Source of the DNA: Ktedonospora formicarum
GTDB lineage: Bacteria > Chloroflexota > Ktedonobacteria > Ktedonobacterales > Ktedonobacteraceae
Assembly (NCBI RefSeq): GCF_016587355.1
Contig: NZ_BNJF01000001.1
Coordinates: 1,922,001 to 1,986,000 of the forward strand
DNA length: 64,000 bases
Direction: 5' to 3'
Part shown: one piece after another, positions 19,488 through 27,911 of the stretch
How the letters are laid out: the number at the start of each line of letters is the position of its first letter
Position numbering within the stretch: position 1 is the stretch's first letter
Notes under the pieces: generated by a model
Databases searched by the model: none
Told to the model about the DNA's origin: nothing
Seen by the model: only the letters and a program-made list of their open reading frames with translations
Program-made: the position numbers and the translations under genes

Positions 19488-20663
19488 CTAAGCAGTATAG
19501 GTCTTGCCCTGGGCAGCCTCAGCAATATAGCGCATATCAAGCTCCTCAAGCGTTTTCTTCTTGCCCAGCAAGAGCTTCGCCATCTGGAAAGCCTGATCAA
19601 GCTGCTCTTTCTCAAGCTCATAACCAAGCTCATGCATCTGCGCGGAGAGGGCGGCACGACCCGAGAGCTTGCCCACATAAATGCGTCGATCAGCCGCGTT
19701 CAGGCCAATAGATTCAGGTGTCATGATCTCATACGTGCGAGCATCCTTTAAAACACCATCCTGATGGATACCACCACCATGCGCGAAGGCATTCTTACCC
19801 ACAACGCTCTTGGTCCACTGCACCTGCATGCCTGAATAGCGCCCGATGAGATGACTGGTAGGAATAATCTTCGTAGTATCCACATTGACCGCCATGCCAA
19901 GATCATTAGAGCGCGTATGAATGACCATAACCAGTTCTTCGGTCGCGGCATTTCCCGCGCGCTCTCCCAGACCGTTAAAGCTGCAATCGACGCGTTCGGC
20001 ACCGTTGCGCACGCCCTCCATAGCATTGGCAACAGCCATACCCAAATCATCATGACAATGGGCAGAGATGCGGATACCGGGGAACTCGCGCCTGACATCA
20101 GCAACCAGCTTGCCGAACTCCCAGGGAAGAGAGATTCCGACTGTGTCGCAGAGAGTCACAAAGCGCACACCTTCCCGCAGCAGAGCCGCGCAGACTTCGA
20201 GAATAAAGTCCGGCTCAGTGCGTGTGGTATCCTCAAGAGCGAAGTCAACGTTCTCGGTGTATTCACGGGCATGGGCTACAGCCGTTCGTGCCATTTCAAG
20301 CACTTCTTCGCGTGTCTTGCCCAGCTTCACTTTCCGATGGAGAGGTGACACACTAATAAAGGGTTCGATCACGGGATGGGCAGCGATCTTAACCGCCTCC
20401 CAGGCCGCATCGATATCGGCAAAGTTCGCGCGTCCAATCGCGCATATCTCTGCGTTCTCAACCTTAGAAGCGATTAAACGTACGGCCTCAAATTCGCCGG
20501 GGGAAGAAATGGGGAAGCCACAATCGATGGTATCAAAGCCCATGTTGGCAAGCGCCTGAGCAATGGCGAGCTTCTCTTCAGGAAAGTAGTTCACGCCAGG
20601 AGTTTGTTCGCCATCGCGAAGCGTCGTCTCGTAGAACTTGATGATGCGTGGTTCTGTAGTCAT
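19488..20663 (-). CDS. leuA: 2-isopropylmalate synthase-type enzyme lacking the regulatory domain
   Basis: The HMGL-like TIM barrel condenses acetyl-CoA with a 2-oxo acid. Evidence: FYETTLRDGEQTPGVNY at the start (catalytic Arg and metal Asp), SAHCHDDLGMAVANA (metal histidines), CSFNGLGERAGNA, and AFAHGGGIHQDGVLKD plus VGKLSGRAAL of the linker. At 391 residues it stops after that linker; the roughly 120-150-residue leucine-sensing domain of standard LeuA is absent. Homocitrate synthase and related enzymes have this short form, but the leuC-leuD context argues for leucine synthesis. I chose the ATG at 20663, with AAAGGAG 8 nt upstream; a GTG at 20672 overlaps that site. Feedback control, if any, must work differently. 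Confidence 0.9.
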   Translation of the reverse strand: MTTEPRIIKFYETTLRDGEQTPGVNYFPEEKLAIAQALANMGFDTIDCGFPISSPGEFEAVRLIASKVENAEICAIGRANFADIDAAWEAVKIAAHPVIEPFISVSPLHRKVKLGKTREEVLEMARTAVAHAREYTENVDFALEDTTRTEPDFILEVCAALLREGVRFVTLCDTVGISLPWEFGKLVADVRREFPGIRISAHCHDDLGMAVANAMEGVRNGAERVDCSFNGLGERAGNAATEELVMVIHTRSNDLGMAVNVDTTKIIPTSHLIGRYSGMQVQWTKSVVGKNAFAHGGGIHQDGVLKDARTYEIMTPESIGLNAADRRIYVGKLSGRAALSAQMHELGYELEKEQLDQAFQMAKLLLGKKKTLEELDMRYIAEAAQGKTYTA

Positions 20664-21214
20664 ACAAGTCACTCCTTTGTGCTGAAAGACGAACCATTCA
20701 ACCAGACCAATACGAAGAACGAGGCTAAAAATATCGAAGCATGCTACAACTAATGGCCCATAAAAAGCGAGAAATGCTTTTGATTCTTTACACGAAAAAC
20801 AAATTTATAGAGCGCAAGAGGCATTGATTTTCGTGTAAGGCCTAAGTCAATATGTTCTCTCCTACTTCTATTGTGCCACAGGCAACCGCATCCACAGGTA
20901 GGCACCAATATGCGGCACATAGTGAGGTAGACAACATTGGGGGCGGTCATCTCAGAGACAGCAGAACGGGCAGTAAAGCAGTTATCAGCGTTGATATCCG
21001 CGCACAAGTGCTTAAAGAGAAAAACCGAAACCCCATCGTTTCGCCATACCACAACAATGTGAAAAGATACTTGCATAAGTATCCCAACGACATATTCTGT
21101 AGCCATTATACGCAGGAGAGATATAATACTGCAAGCATCGATCCATCTCCCAAAAAAGGGGCAATCTAACAGTTTGCTACCTACACATTTACTACGTATT
21201 AATATAGGGAGAAC
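20664..21214 (-). promoter_or_regulatory. Leader region of the leu operon with inverted repeats
   Basis: The 551-bp gap between leuA and the divergent Yip1 gene has no convincing gene. On the minus strand, about 220 nt before leuA, TGTGCC and GGCACA bracket GCAT/ATGC and two CCTGTGG copies, suggesting a branched RNA (about 20884-20933). Closer to leuA an 11-bp repeat TTACACGAAAA/TTTTCGTGTAA (20788-20798 and 20828-20838) could form a second stem. I do not see a T-box consensus or a leucine-rich leader peptide. The assignment as leader is inference. Confidence 0.35.
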
Positions 21215-22153
21215 ATGGACACAACACAGAAAGGACGTCATAAACAAATGTATCAGGAATCGGGGGATAACAGGCAACCAGGAGAATATAGTGCCGCTCC
21301 ACAGGTAGAGCCGACCTACACTGAGTATGCTGGATACGGTGAAGTAGGAGGCTACACGCCACTACCTTCTAATAGCACCTACCAATACTCTAGCGCGGGG
21401 CAATTCCCCACTCCAATATCTTCTTATCCTTCCTTCTCTACAGCTAGCGGTAACGATGTAGAACCACCAGCCACGCCATTATCCATACGTGAAGGTTTGC
21501 GCCAGTTACCGAGCCAGTGGTGGAAGACTATCTGGAAACCTTCTCAGACGAAGTTCCTTGAAGAGAAAGGGAAGGCCAGTTGGGGCCTTTTATGGATAGT
21601 CATCCTTACAACCTCAGTGATCTACGGCGTACTCCAATTCGTGCAACCCTACATCCCTGGCTCCCTGCTGAATCTGACCAGCTGGCTTTCTCAATCTAGC
21701 ATGCGTTACCAGACCCCAACAACCAGTAGTATTACCGAACTCAACGCAACTATACACCAGATACAGCAATGGAGTGGCATCTTCACAGGCATTGCGTTTC
21801 TCATAGGAGAAGGCATTTACTTCCTGTTCGCCAAAATGTTTAAGGGGCGCGGAACCTTCCTTCAGCAGGTGTATACCAACATGCTCTATACCCTCCCGAC
21901 TCAGCTACTCCTGGGAATTATCTTCACACTCCCCATTATTGGCGGTGTGTTAGGATACCTATTATCAATGTTCGTTGGCATTTATCTCTACATTCTGCGG
22001 ATCTTCTCGACCCAGGCGGTCCATCGTCTAAGTATCGGGAAAGCACTGGGCGTAGTCCTCCTTCCCCTGGCGCTATGGACCGTGCTGGGATTCGTGCTTG
22101 GCTTTGTTATCGTAATCATTATCATCATGAATATGCCCATGCTCAACAATTGA
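21215..22153 (+). CDS. Yip1-family membrane protein
   Basis: 312 residues. The first 90 are a Gly/Tyr/Ser/Pro-rich disordered cytoplasmic tail, then an amphipathic stretch (LREGL-like, with QLPSQWWKTIWKPSQTKFLE) and five to six membrane helices. The conserved core around FAKMFKGRGTFLQQVYTNML and the internal HRLSIGKALGVVLLPLALW matches the Yip1/DUF1282 fold. It is paralogous to the protein encoded at 24307-25083 (same core, MFGGRGLFVQQNYAATLYW and HQLSTGRALGALILP). GGGAG lies just before the ATG; a second in-frame ATG at 21248 is possible. Bacterial Yip1 proteins have no settled function. It is followed by a 27-bp hairpin. Confidence 0.75.
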   Translation: MDTTQKGRHKQMYQESGDNRQPGEYSAAPQVEPTYTEYAGYGEVGGYTPLPSNSTYQYSSAGQFPTPISSYPSFSTASGNDVEPPATPLSIREGLRQLPSQWWKTIWKPSQTKFLEEKGKASWGLLWIVILTTSVIYGVLQFVQPYIPGSLLNLTSWLSQSSMRYQTPTTSSITELNATIHQIQQWSGIFTGIAFLIGEGIYFLFAKMFKGRGTFLQQVYTNMLYTLPTQLLLGIIFTLPIIGGVLGYLLSMFVGIYLYILRIFSTQAVHRLSIGKALGVVLLPLALWTVLGFVLGFVIVIIIIMNMPMLNN

Positions 22154-22158
22154 TCGAT

Positions 22159-22214
22159 GGAGACAGAAGTGGAAGAGTCAACATGGGCATGTTGACTCTT
22201 TCACTTCTGTCTCC
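22159..22214. terminator. 27-bp near-perfect hairpin after the Yip1 gene
   Basis: Arms 22159-22185 and 22188-22214 are complementary over 27 positions with one G-T pair and only GG between them, 5 bp after the stop codon. No U-tract follows on the plus strand, so it is not a textbook intrinsic terminator. Confidence 0.65.
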
Positions 22215-22749
22215 ACAAATCATCATAAAGGCTGGATTCGCGAGAGAATGAGATTGCACATCGGACTGCCAATCACGCAGGGCTATCTAGTTCTCCTCCC
22301 GTCATTGCCTCGGCCCGCAACGCTAATCTACCATCAGGTTAATGAAATCTGGGGGTAGAAAGGGACAACATCTGACCATCTGGCGGAAGAGAATTGGGTA
22401 TGATGGAAGATACATGAAACTCTTAGGTATGGTTCAGTTCCCCCGATGCTTGTTCAGTCTATTGCCAGCTCGCAGAGTCATTGCTTGCAGAGGGTATCAC
22501 GGGGCATAGGCGAGGGAACCTATCAGGTTTCTCTGATGAGAGAGAACACCTGGTCTGTGTCTCGCGCGAGGGAAACAAATTTCCCTCTGCGGCAGCATAG
22601 ACAGCGAACCATCTAGGGAGCGACTGGCGACGATTGGCTCATCCAAAGGCGAGAGGAAAGCCATGCGCAAGGGAAAGAGGATAGGCTAGAAAAAGAGAGA
22701 GTAGTGCCTCTCAGGTAAGCAAGTAAGGGACCGGGCAATACGTGGAGTA
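22215..22749. other. Gene-free stretch upstream of the MFS gene
   Basis: About 535 bp with no frame that has a ribosome site and family features. The right end (22740-22785) is a short tandem array of GGGTGTGGT that runs into the MFS start. I see no repeat, tRNA or recombination site. Confidence 0.4.
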
Positions 22750-24000
22750 GTGGGTGTGGTGGGTGTGGTGGGTGTGGTGGGGTTGAAGGTTCCAGAAAGC
22801 CTACGAGATCACTCGTTTGCTCTGCTCGCGGGGGCACAATTCGTGTCTCAGGCGGGCAACATGGCGCTAGTCATCGGGATCAACCTGGTAGCATATCGCG
22901 GCCACAGCCTAATGGCCCTGGTGTGCGCGGTCATGCTAATATACGTACCGCAAAGGGTGGTGGCCCCCCTGAGCGGTCGCCTCGCGGACAAACTCGCGAG
23001 GCGAAATCTGCTTCTGGCTGCGAACGGGAGCCTTATGGGGCTCTCATTCGTACTCTGGTGGTTGCAGCACGACCATCAGTTGCAGCACGATCACCCACTG
23101 TGGTGGCTAAAGCTGTACGCACTGCAAGTGGTCATCGGTCTGACGACTGGTGTACTGACCACCGCTGAATCCGCGTTCGTCCAGGAGATGGTCTCTCCCA
23201 GGGTGCTCGTGAACGCTCAGTACGTCAACGGGATGGTTTCGAACGCCGGGCAGGTTCTAGGGAGTGCCCTCAGTAGCTGGTTGGCCTCGAAGAGCTACGA
23301 TTTGCTCTTCGCGTTCAACGGGGCAAGCTTTCTCCTGATGCTGCTCGTCCTGTTCGGTGCAAAGGCCGGGCGGGAAAAGCCACTTCCCAAGGGAGATGAA
23401 GCGCCTATGAGCGCCGCGTGGGAGTACATTAAGCACCCTGAACGCTCTGATGCCAGGTGGGCGTTGCTTGTGTACGGGACTGTCTGCATCTTCTGCTTCA
23501 ATGGCCTTGTACTGCAACCGCTCATCGGGTATCACTTGCTCGGTGGAGAGAATGCGTACACCATGCTCGCGCTGGCCAACGCGATTGGTGCTCTGGTAGG
23601 CTCACTTGTGCTTTCGCTGGTGAAGACACGCGCAACCGTAAGATGGTTGCTGGCATGGTGTGTGTGGAACGCCTCGTTCCTCACGCTCTATGGGGCCTCA
23701 TTCTCGCCGCCTGTGTCGATGGTCTGCCTGGGCATTGCTTCTATAGGCGGGAGTGCTATCGCGAACTCGGCGAGGGTCATTGTTGTGGAGGGAGCACCCA
23801 ACGAGTTGCTGGGACGTCTCTACAGCATCTATGGTCGGCGCAGTTACATTGGTCAACTGGCTGCCAACCTGCTTGCTGCCTCGGTGGCTGCCGGGCTTGG
23901 AATTCGTGCCGCCGCCACTTGTATTACAGCGGCGGGTGTGATCGTCCTCTGTGCACTAGGAGCGTTCTACCTCCTTCGCTCGCGCTCACGCTCGGGATGA
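22750..24000 (+). CDS. MFS transporter (EntS/macrolide-efflux-like exporter)
   Basis: About 416 residues with 10-12 hydrophobic segments. The N-terminal half has LRDHSFALLAGAQFVSQAGN, GRLADKLARRNLLLAANGSL (motif A region between TM2 and TM3) and QVVIGLTTGVLTTAESAF, as in the DHA3 group of exporters that includes EntS and macrolide pumps. The start is uncertain: the first codons lie in a GGGTGTGGT array with several GTG choices and no ATG. Codon use is more GC-rich and G-rich than in the flanking Yip1 genes, and the gene splits two Yip1 paralogs, so it was probably acquired. A GC-rich terminator follows. Substrate is unknown. Confidence 0.85.
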   Translation: MGVVGVVGVVGLKVPESLRDHSFALLAGAQFVSQAGNMALVIGINLVAYRGHSLMALVCAVMLIYVPQRVVAPLSGRLADKLARRNLLLAANGSLMGLSFVLWWLQHDHQLQHDHPLWWLKLYALQVVIGLTTGVLTTAESAFVQEMVSPRVLVNAQYVNGMVSNAGQVLGSALSSWLASKSYDLLFAFNGASFLLMLLVLFGAKAGREKPLPKGDEAPMSAAWEYIKHPERSDARWALLVYGTVCIFCFNGLVLQPLIGYHLLGGENAYTMLALANAIGALVGSLVLSLVKTRATVRWLLAWCVWNASFLTLYGASFSPPVSMVCLGIASIGGSAIANSARVIVVEGAPNELLGRLYSIYGRRSYIGQLAANLLAASVAAGLGIRAAATCITAAGVIVLCALGAFYLLRSRSRSG

Positions 24001-24023
24001 GCGTAATCTTCGCCTGTCCGCTC

Positions 24024-24073
24024 ACGGTCTCGGTGAGCCTGCCATATCGCATGGCGGCTCTCACCGGGACCGT
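24024..24073 (+). terminator. Terminator of the MFS gene
   Basis: GC-rich stem with arms 24024-24039 and 24056-24073 (ACGGTC...GGTGAG paired with CTCACC...GACCGT), one mismatch and a two-base bulge, loop about 16 nt, followed by TTTGTTTA. It lies 23 bp after the stop. The rest of the 306-bp gap up to the next gene holds that gene's leader. Confidence 0.7.
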
Positions 24074-24306
24074 TTGTTTATAGAGCCAGACGCAATAAAA
24101 AGAGAGATACATCATACCTCCCACAGGACACCCTTTTTCTCCTCTCTCCCTTCCCTATTAGGTACCAGCGACGCGAAAACGCACGTAACAAGGGATGTTC
24201 CCTTAGAACTGAAATCCCTGGTCGATCACATAAATTTCATGCGCATGCCAGGCCAACATGCTACAATATGGAGGATATATTTCGGTACCAGGAGAGTTAA
24301 AAAGTC

Positions 24307-25083
24307 ATGGAGCAAGATCCCAGGAATAGCGCCCTAGGCGACCAGGATCAACCTGCATTTGGGAAATCCCCTTATGATCCACTTCCACCAGATAGCCAGC
24401 CAAGAGACCAGTATAGCCCACACGATGGTACATCCATACCCGCGAGTATTCCTCTGAAAGAGGACATTCAACAGCTACCAGGCAAGTACTTGCGCATACT
24501 CACCAGACCAGGCACACAACGCTTTGCCATGGAAGCGGGGCAAGGGCAATGGGATATCGTCTGGCTACAGCTCGTAGCCTACGCGATCCTTGTTGGTATC
24601 CTATCCTATGTTGGACTCCTGCTTTCAGGCGGCTTGAATACCCTGACAACGGCTAGCGCAGGCACCATCGCGGTCCCAGCGACGGCTCAGCGAGTGCTCG
24701 AGATCGCTGCATCACTAGCCATTATCATTCTTATTCCGCTAGCCTTCTTCTTCTGGCAAGGTATTCTCTTCATGAGCTCTCGGATGTTTGGAGGGCGTGG
24801 ACTCTTTGTTCAGCAGAACTATGCCGCGACACTGTACTGGATTCCGCTGGGCATCATCGGTAGCATCCTGGGAGCACTGCCCTTTATTGACGGCACCATA
24901 ACCTTAATTATTACTGTTCTCTTCGGCTGCTACCAGCTAGTTTTAACCTTCTTTGCCCTCAAAGCAGTTCATCAATTGAGCACGGGGCGAGCCCTGGGCG
25001 CGCTCATACTCCCCACTATCGTTATCTTTGTCTTCGCCCTCTGCGCTTTCGCAAGCCTTTATGCTCTCAGTGGACTCGCGTAA
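24307..25083 (+). CDS. Yip1-family membrane protein (paralog)
   Basis: 258 residues: a Pro/Asp/Gln-rich disordered tail of about 55 residues, an amphipathic PLKEDIQQLPGKYLRILTRP stretch and five membrane helices. The motifs MFGGRGLFVQQNYAATLYW and HQLSTGRALGALILPTIVI align with the protein at 21215-22153, so the two are diverged duplicates now separated by the MFS gene. AGGAGAG lies about 10 nt before the ATG. Yip1 proteins act in vesicle traffic in eukaryotes; no role is established in bacteria, and none is indicated here. Confidence 0.73.
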   Translation: MEQDPRNSALGDQDQPAFGKSPYDPLPPDSQPRDQYSPHDGTSIPASIPLKEDIQQLPGKYLRILTRPGTQRFAMEAGQGQWDIVWLQLVAYAILVGILSYVGLLLSGGLNTLTTASAGTIAVPATAQRVLEIAASLAIIILIPLAFFFWQGILFMSSRMFGGRGLFVQQNYAATLYWIPLGIIGSILGALPFIDGTITLIITVLFGCYQLVLTFFALKAVHQLSTGRALGALILPTIVIFVFALCAFASLYALSGLA

Positions 25084-25293
25084 CACAACAGAAGCAAAAA
25101 ATCTGCCTCCATTTCTAGCCCGGCGTGAGAAATGCCACACGGACTGGAAATAGAGGCAAAGAATATATGTATGAGACCCTGGGCATCCTTCTACAATACA
25201 AGGAAAAAACGTTCAGATGCCCATTCATGTTATACGCTTGTAATAGTCGAGACAAACCTGGCAAACTATACTCGTTGGAACGAGCACACTTGC

Positions 25294-25515
25294 TCAGGAG
25301 ACCAGTTCAAGAGCGGGAACCCCAAGTACACGAGCTAATATCCGTAGATGATAAGGCTGTGCCTCAACGCGCCCATTTTCAAGAGAAGTAATAGTATCTC
25401 GACGAAGACCACTGAGGTTAGCTAATTGGCCGAGGCTAATTCCTTGACGCTGACGAAGATGACGTACATTGATTAAACCCCGAACCTTCGAACTTTTGTC
25501 CTTAGCAGATTTCAT
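25294..25515 (-). CDS. Small XRE-type helix-turn-helix regulator
   Basis: 73 residues forming one helix-turn-helix of the lambda-repressor type: VRHLRQRQGISLGQLANLSG, then LRRDTITSLENGR (recognition helix) and LRILARVLGVPALELV. AAAGGAG lies 6 nt before the ATG at 25515, which fixes the start; an in-frame ATG 48 bp upstream lacks a site. There is no partner domain, so it could be a stand-alone repressor or the antitoxin half of a module, but no toxin-like gene is adjacent. The 210 bp between it and the Yip1 gene hold nothing I recognise. Confidence 0.7.
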   Translation of the reverse strand: MKSAKDKSSKVRGLINVRHLRQRQGISLGQLANLSGLRRDTITSLENGRVEAQPYHLRILARVLGVPALELVS

Positions 25516-26048
25516 TGGCCTCTCCTTTGAGGTAGAAAGTAGCTTCGCTGTCGACATTGCCAACGAAGGTCTTCAACGTGCCTGTGATTAACACGCATCG
25601 GACAATTTCCTCCAACTGATAAATAGCATACCAGATGAAACGCAGCGTTGTCCAGATGAACAACTTGCACCTCGCTGAAACTGATATGCGCTTTACAACC
25701 ATATCCATCAACACCGCTTGCTTTTTCTCAGCTATCTGATATACGGATCAGGCTGGGAAAAAGATGCAGCCCTTCAGGCGCGCTCATGCAACATAGGAGA
25801 AACACTAAAGCATATCCCGCGCGCTTGAGCACGACCTCACTGATGCCGGGTCTTCCATTGGATGCTGATCCTGTTGGGAAAGGACGTATGGAGGGCGATA
25901 ACCATCACACTCTCCACTGATATATATATCGCAAATCGGGCCAAAATGATACACATTTGGATAGTATTTTTCTCCCTGGTACGTTTGTTTTGCGAAAATT
26001 GAGGGGCGTTGTGCCTTGATGCCTGCTACAGCTCAGGCTATCGATGCC
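25516..26048. other. Gene-free stretch between the XRE regulator and the solute-binding protein gene
   Basis: About 530 bp, AT-richer near 25920-25990. Only short frames without ribosome sites are present. It must include the XRE gene promoter on the minus strand. I see no repeat or RNA gene. Confidence 0.35.
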
Positions 26049-27791
26049 TCAGGCCGTTAACCACCAGTCGGCGATGTTCCAGGTGTTGAGTGAGGGGTTA
26101 GCATTGGCAAATACGTTTCGCACACGCTGATCCACGGTGAGAATGTTCGATTCACTATATAAGGGGATGGTATACACCTGCGCACTTACCTGTTTGAGAA
26201 AACGCTGATATGCCTGAAGGCGAGCAGAGAAATCAACAGTCGACGTTCCTTGCTCCAGGGCCTGATCGATAAGTGGATCGTGTACACGCCCATAGTTGCT
26301 TAATCCAGGCTGACTAGCACTAGGAATCTGCGTAGAATGAAAAACACCCAACTGATCCTCGGGATCTGGACTATTGAAATAGGTAAAGAGCGCCAGGTCG
26401 AAAGCGCCTGTTGCCAGCGTGCCTCCTTTTGTATATATACCAAAGAAGGTATCCAGGTCATAAGTCGCTATATCTACCTGAATGCCCACGGCACGCAAAT
26501 CATGCTGTATCGCCTTTGAGACCGCGAGGCGTACCGAATCATGCGCGGTCGTGGCAAGCCGCACGTGAAATACCTGCGAACCTTTATGTAGCAATCCATC
26601 GGACTGTAGATGCCATCCCGCCTGGGCCAACAACTGGCGAGCATACGCAGGATCAAAGGTAGCATTCTGTATTGCATCATCATAGAAAAGCGAGGGACGT
26701 GGCTCCACCTGATTAACACGACGTCCGCAATCAGGCTGTCCCAGAGCAGAACGCAGGAGCCCGCAGACATCTATAGCCGCCTGAAGCGCCTGGCGTAGGC
26801 GCACATCCTGCCATACGGCACGTGACTGGTTAATATCAAGATGGGCATATGACGCGGTAGGCTCCTGCACTAGCCTCACACGTTGAGGCAGCTTTTGTAA
26901 GAGTGGCAAATCACTCTCTTGATAACCCTGCCCTACGGTCACGGTATCCGCACGCGCAGCCTCCGCCAGTGCCCGAGGCGAGCCATATACCTGATACGTC
27001 ACCTGAGAAAGATAGGGACCATGAAAGGTCGTTGAGCGATACTTGAGGTTCGGGGCTAAGACATAGCTCTTACCAGGCTCAAAACGTGATATCAGGTAGG
27101 GGCCACTGGTCACCTGGGGAGCTTGAAACACAGACACGATATTTTGCAGATCTATAGGTTGTAAGTGACCCCAGGCATGTTCGGGTGCGGCATATGGCAA
27201 ATAAAAGAGATAGGGACCAAAAGGACGCTTCATATGCAATACAACAGTGAAGGCATCTGGTGTGTCAATACTGGCAATCTGATCATAGCCAGTAATCACA
27301 GTTGCGCCGGTCTGTTGGTTCTGATTGAGTTGCCACCAGAACTTAAAGTCGCTGGCTTGAATGGGCTGACCATCCGACCAGTGCAGATCAGGACGCAGAT
27401 GCATCGTAATGGTCTTCCCTCCATCCGTCACACCTCCATTTTCGGGGAGAGGAACCTCAAGCAACTGATCGGCATGCACATGAAATTGCTGATCAAACAC
27501 GACTGGCTGTCCCCAGAGCATGCTATCAAGTGCCAGATCCGGCGAGGAGCTAGCGAAGAGAGGATTCGCGGTAATAGGAAATTGCAGGTCCGCAAAGACG
27601 AGATTACCAGAGGGCTGAGAACCGGAAAAGGGTTGGACAGAATAGGGGCCAATCCAGGGAGAGGAATGAGCAGGCGGGGATGATGCAGAAGACAGGCAGG
27701 CATTACACAATAGCAAGAGGCAGCCAAGCACGCATAAGAGAGGCACGTGCTTGCGGAGATCGGCAAGCGATGTCAAAGCACCGAGCATCAC
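26049..27791 (-). CDS. Family 5 extracellular solute-binding protein (oligopeptide-type), orphan
   Basis: About 580 residues. A hydrophobic N-terminus (LRKHVPLLCVLGCLLLLCNA, then Cys) looks like a lipoprotein signal, although the lipobox is weak (LCNAC). The mature part has the OppA/DppA-type fold: ITMHLRPDLHWSDGQPIQAS, DFKFWWQ, TSGPYLISRFEPGKSYVLAPN, DVRLRQALQAAIDV and the closing WNIADWW. It would capture peptides or similar ligands at the outer membrane face. No ABC permease or ATPase is adjacent; the genes upstream on the same strand are an anti-sigma and a sigma factor. I prefer the GTG at 27791, 9 nt after GGAGG; the next codon is an ATG. Confidence 0.85.
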   Translation of the reverse strand: MMLGALTSLADLRKHVPLLCVLGCLLLLCNACLSSASSPPAHSSPWIGPYSVQPFSGSQPSGNLVFADLQFPITANPLFASSSPDLALDSMLWGQPVVFDQQFHVHADQLLEVPLPENGGVTDGGKTITMHLRPDLHWSDGQPIQASDFKFWWQLNQNQQTGATVITGYDQIASIDTPDAFTVVLHMKRPFGPYLFYLPYAAPEHAWGHLQPIDLQNIVSVFQAPQVTSGPYLISRFEPGKSYVLAPNLKYRSTTFHGPYLSQVTYQVYGSPRALAEAARADTVTVGQGYQESDLPLLQKLPQRVRLVQEPTASYAHLDINQSRAVWQDVRLRQALQAAIDVCGLLRSALGQPDCGRRVNQVEPRPSLFYDDAIQNATFDPAYARQLLAQAGWHLQSDGLLHKGSQVFHVRLATTAHDSVRLAVSKAIQHDLRAVGIQVDIATYDLDTFFGIYTKGGTLATGAFDLALFTYFNSPDPEDQLGVFHSTQIPSASQPGLSNYGRVHDPLIDQALEQGTSTVDFSARLQAYQRFLKQVSAQVYTIPLYSESNILTVDQRVRNVFANANPSLNTWNIADWWLTA

Positions 27792-27911
27792 CGCCAGCCA
27801 CCTCCTTCCATATCCCAGGACAAAACACGCAATAACAACCATTCGGGTTTAGTATCCCTTACACGCTAACAAGAATCACACCCATTAACATATAAGGGAT
27901 AACCTCGATTC

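Noticed and set aside
20750..21277. 175-residue minus-strand frame
   Set aside because: Cys/Val-rich without ribosome site or family features, and it overlaps the leuA leader and the start of the Yip1 gene.
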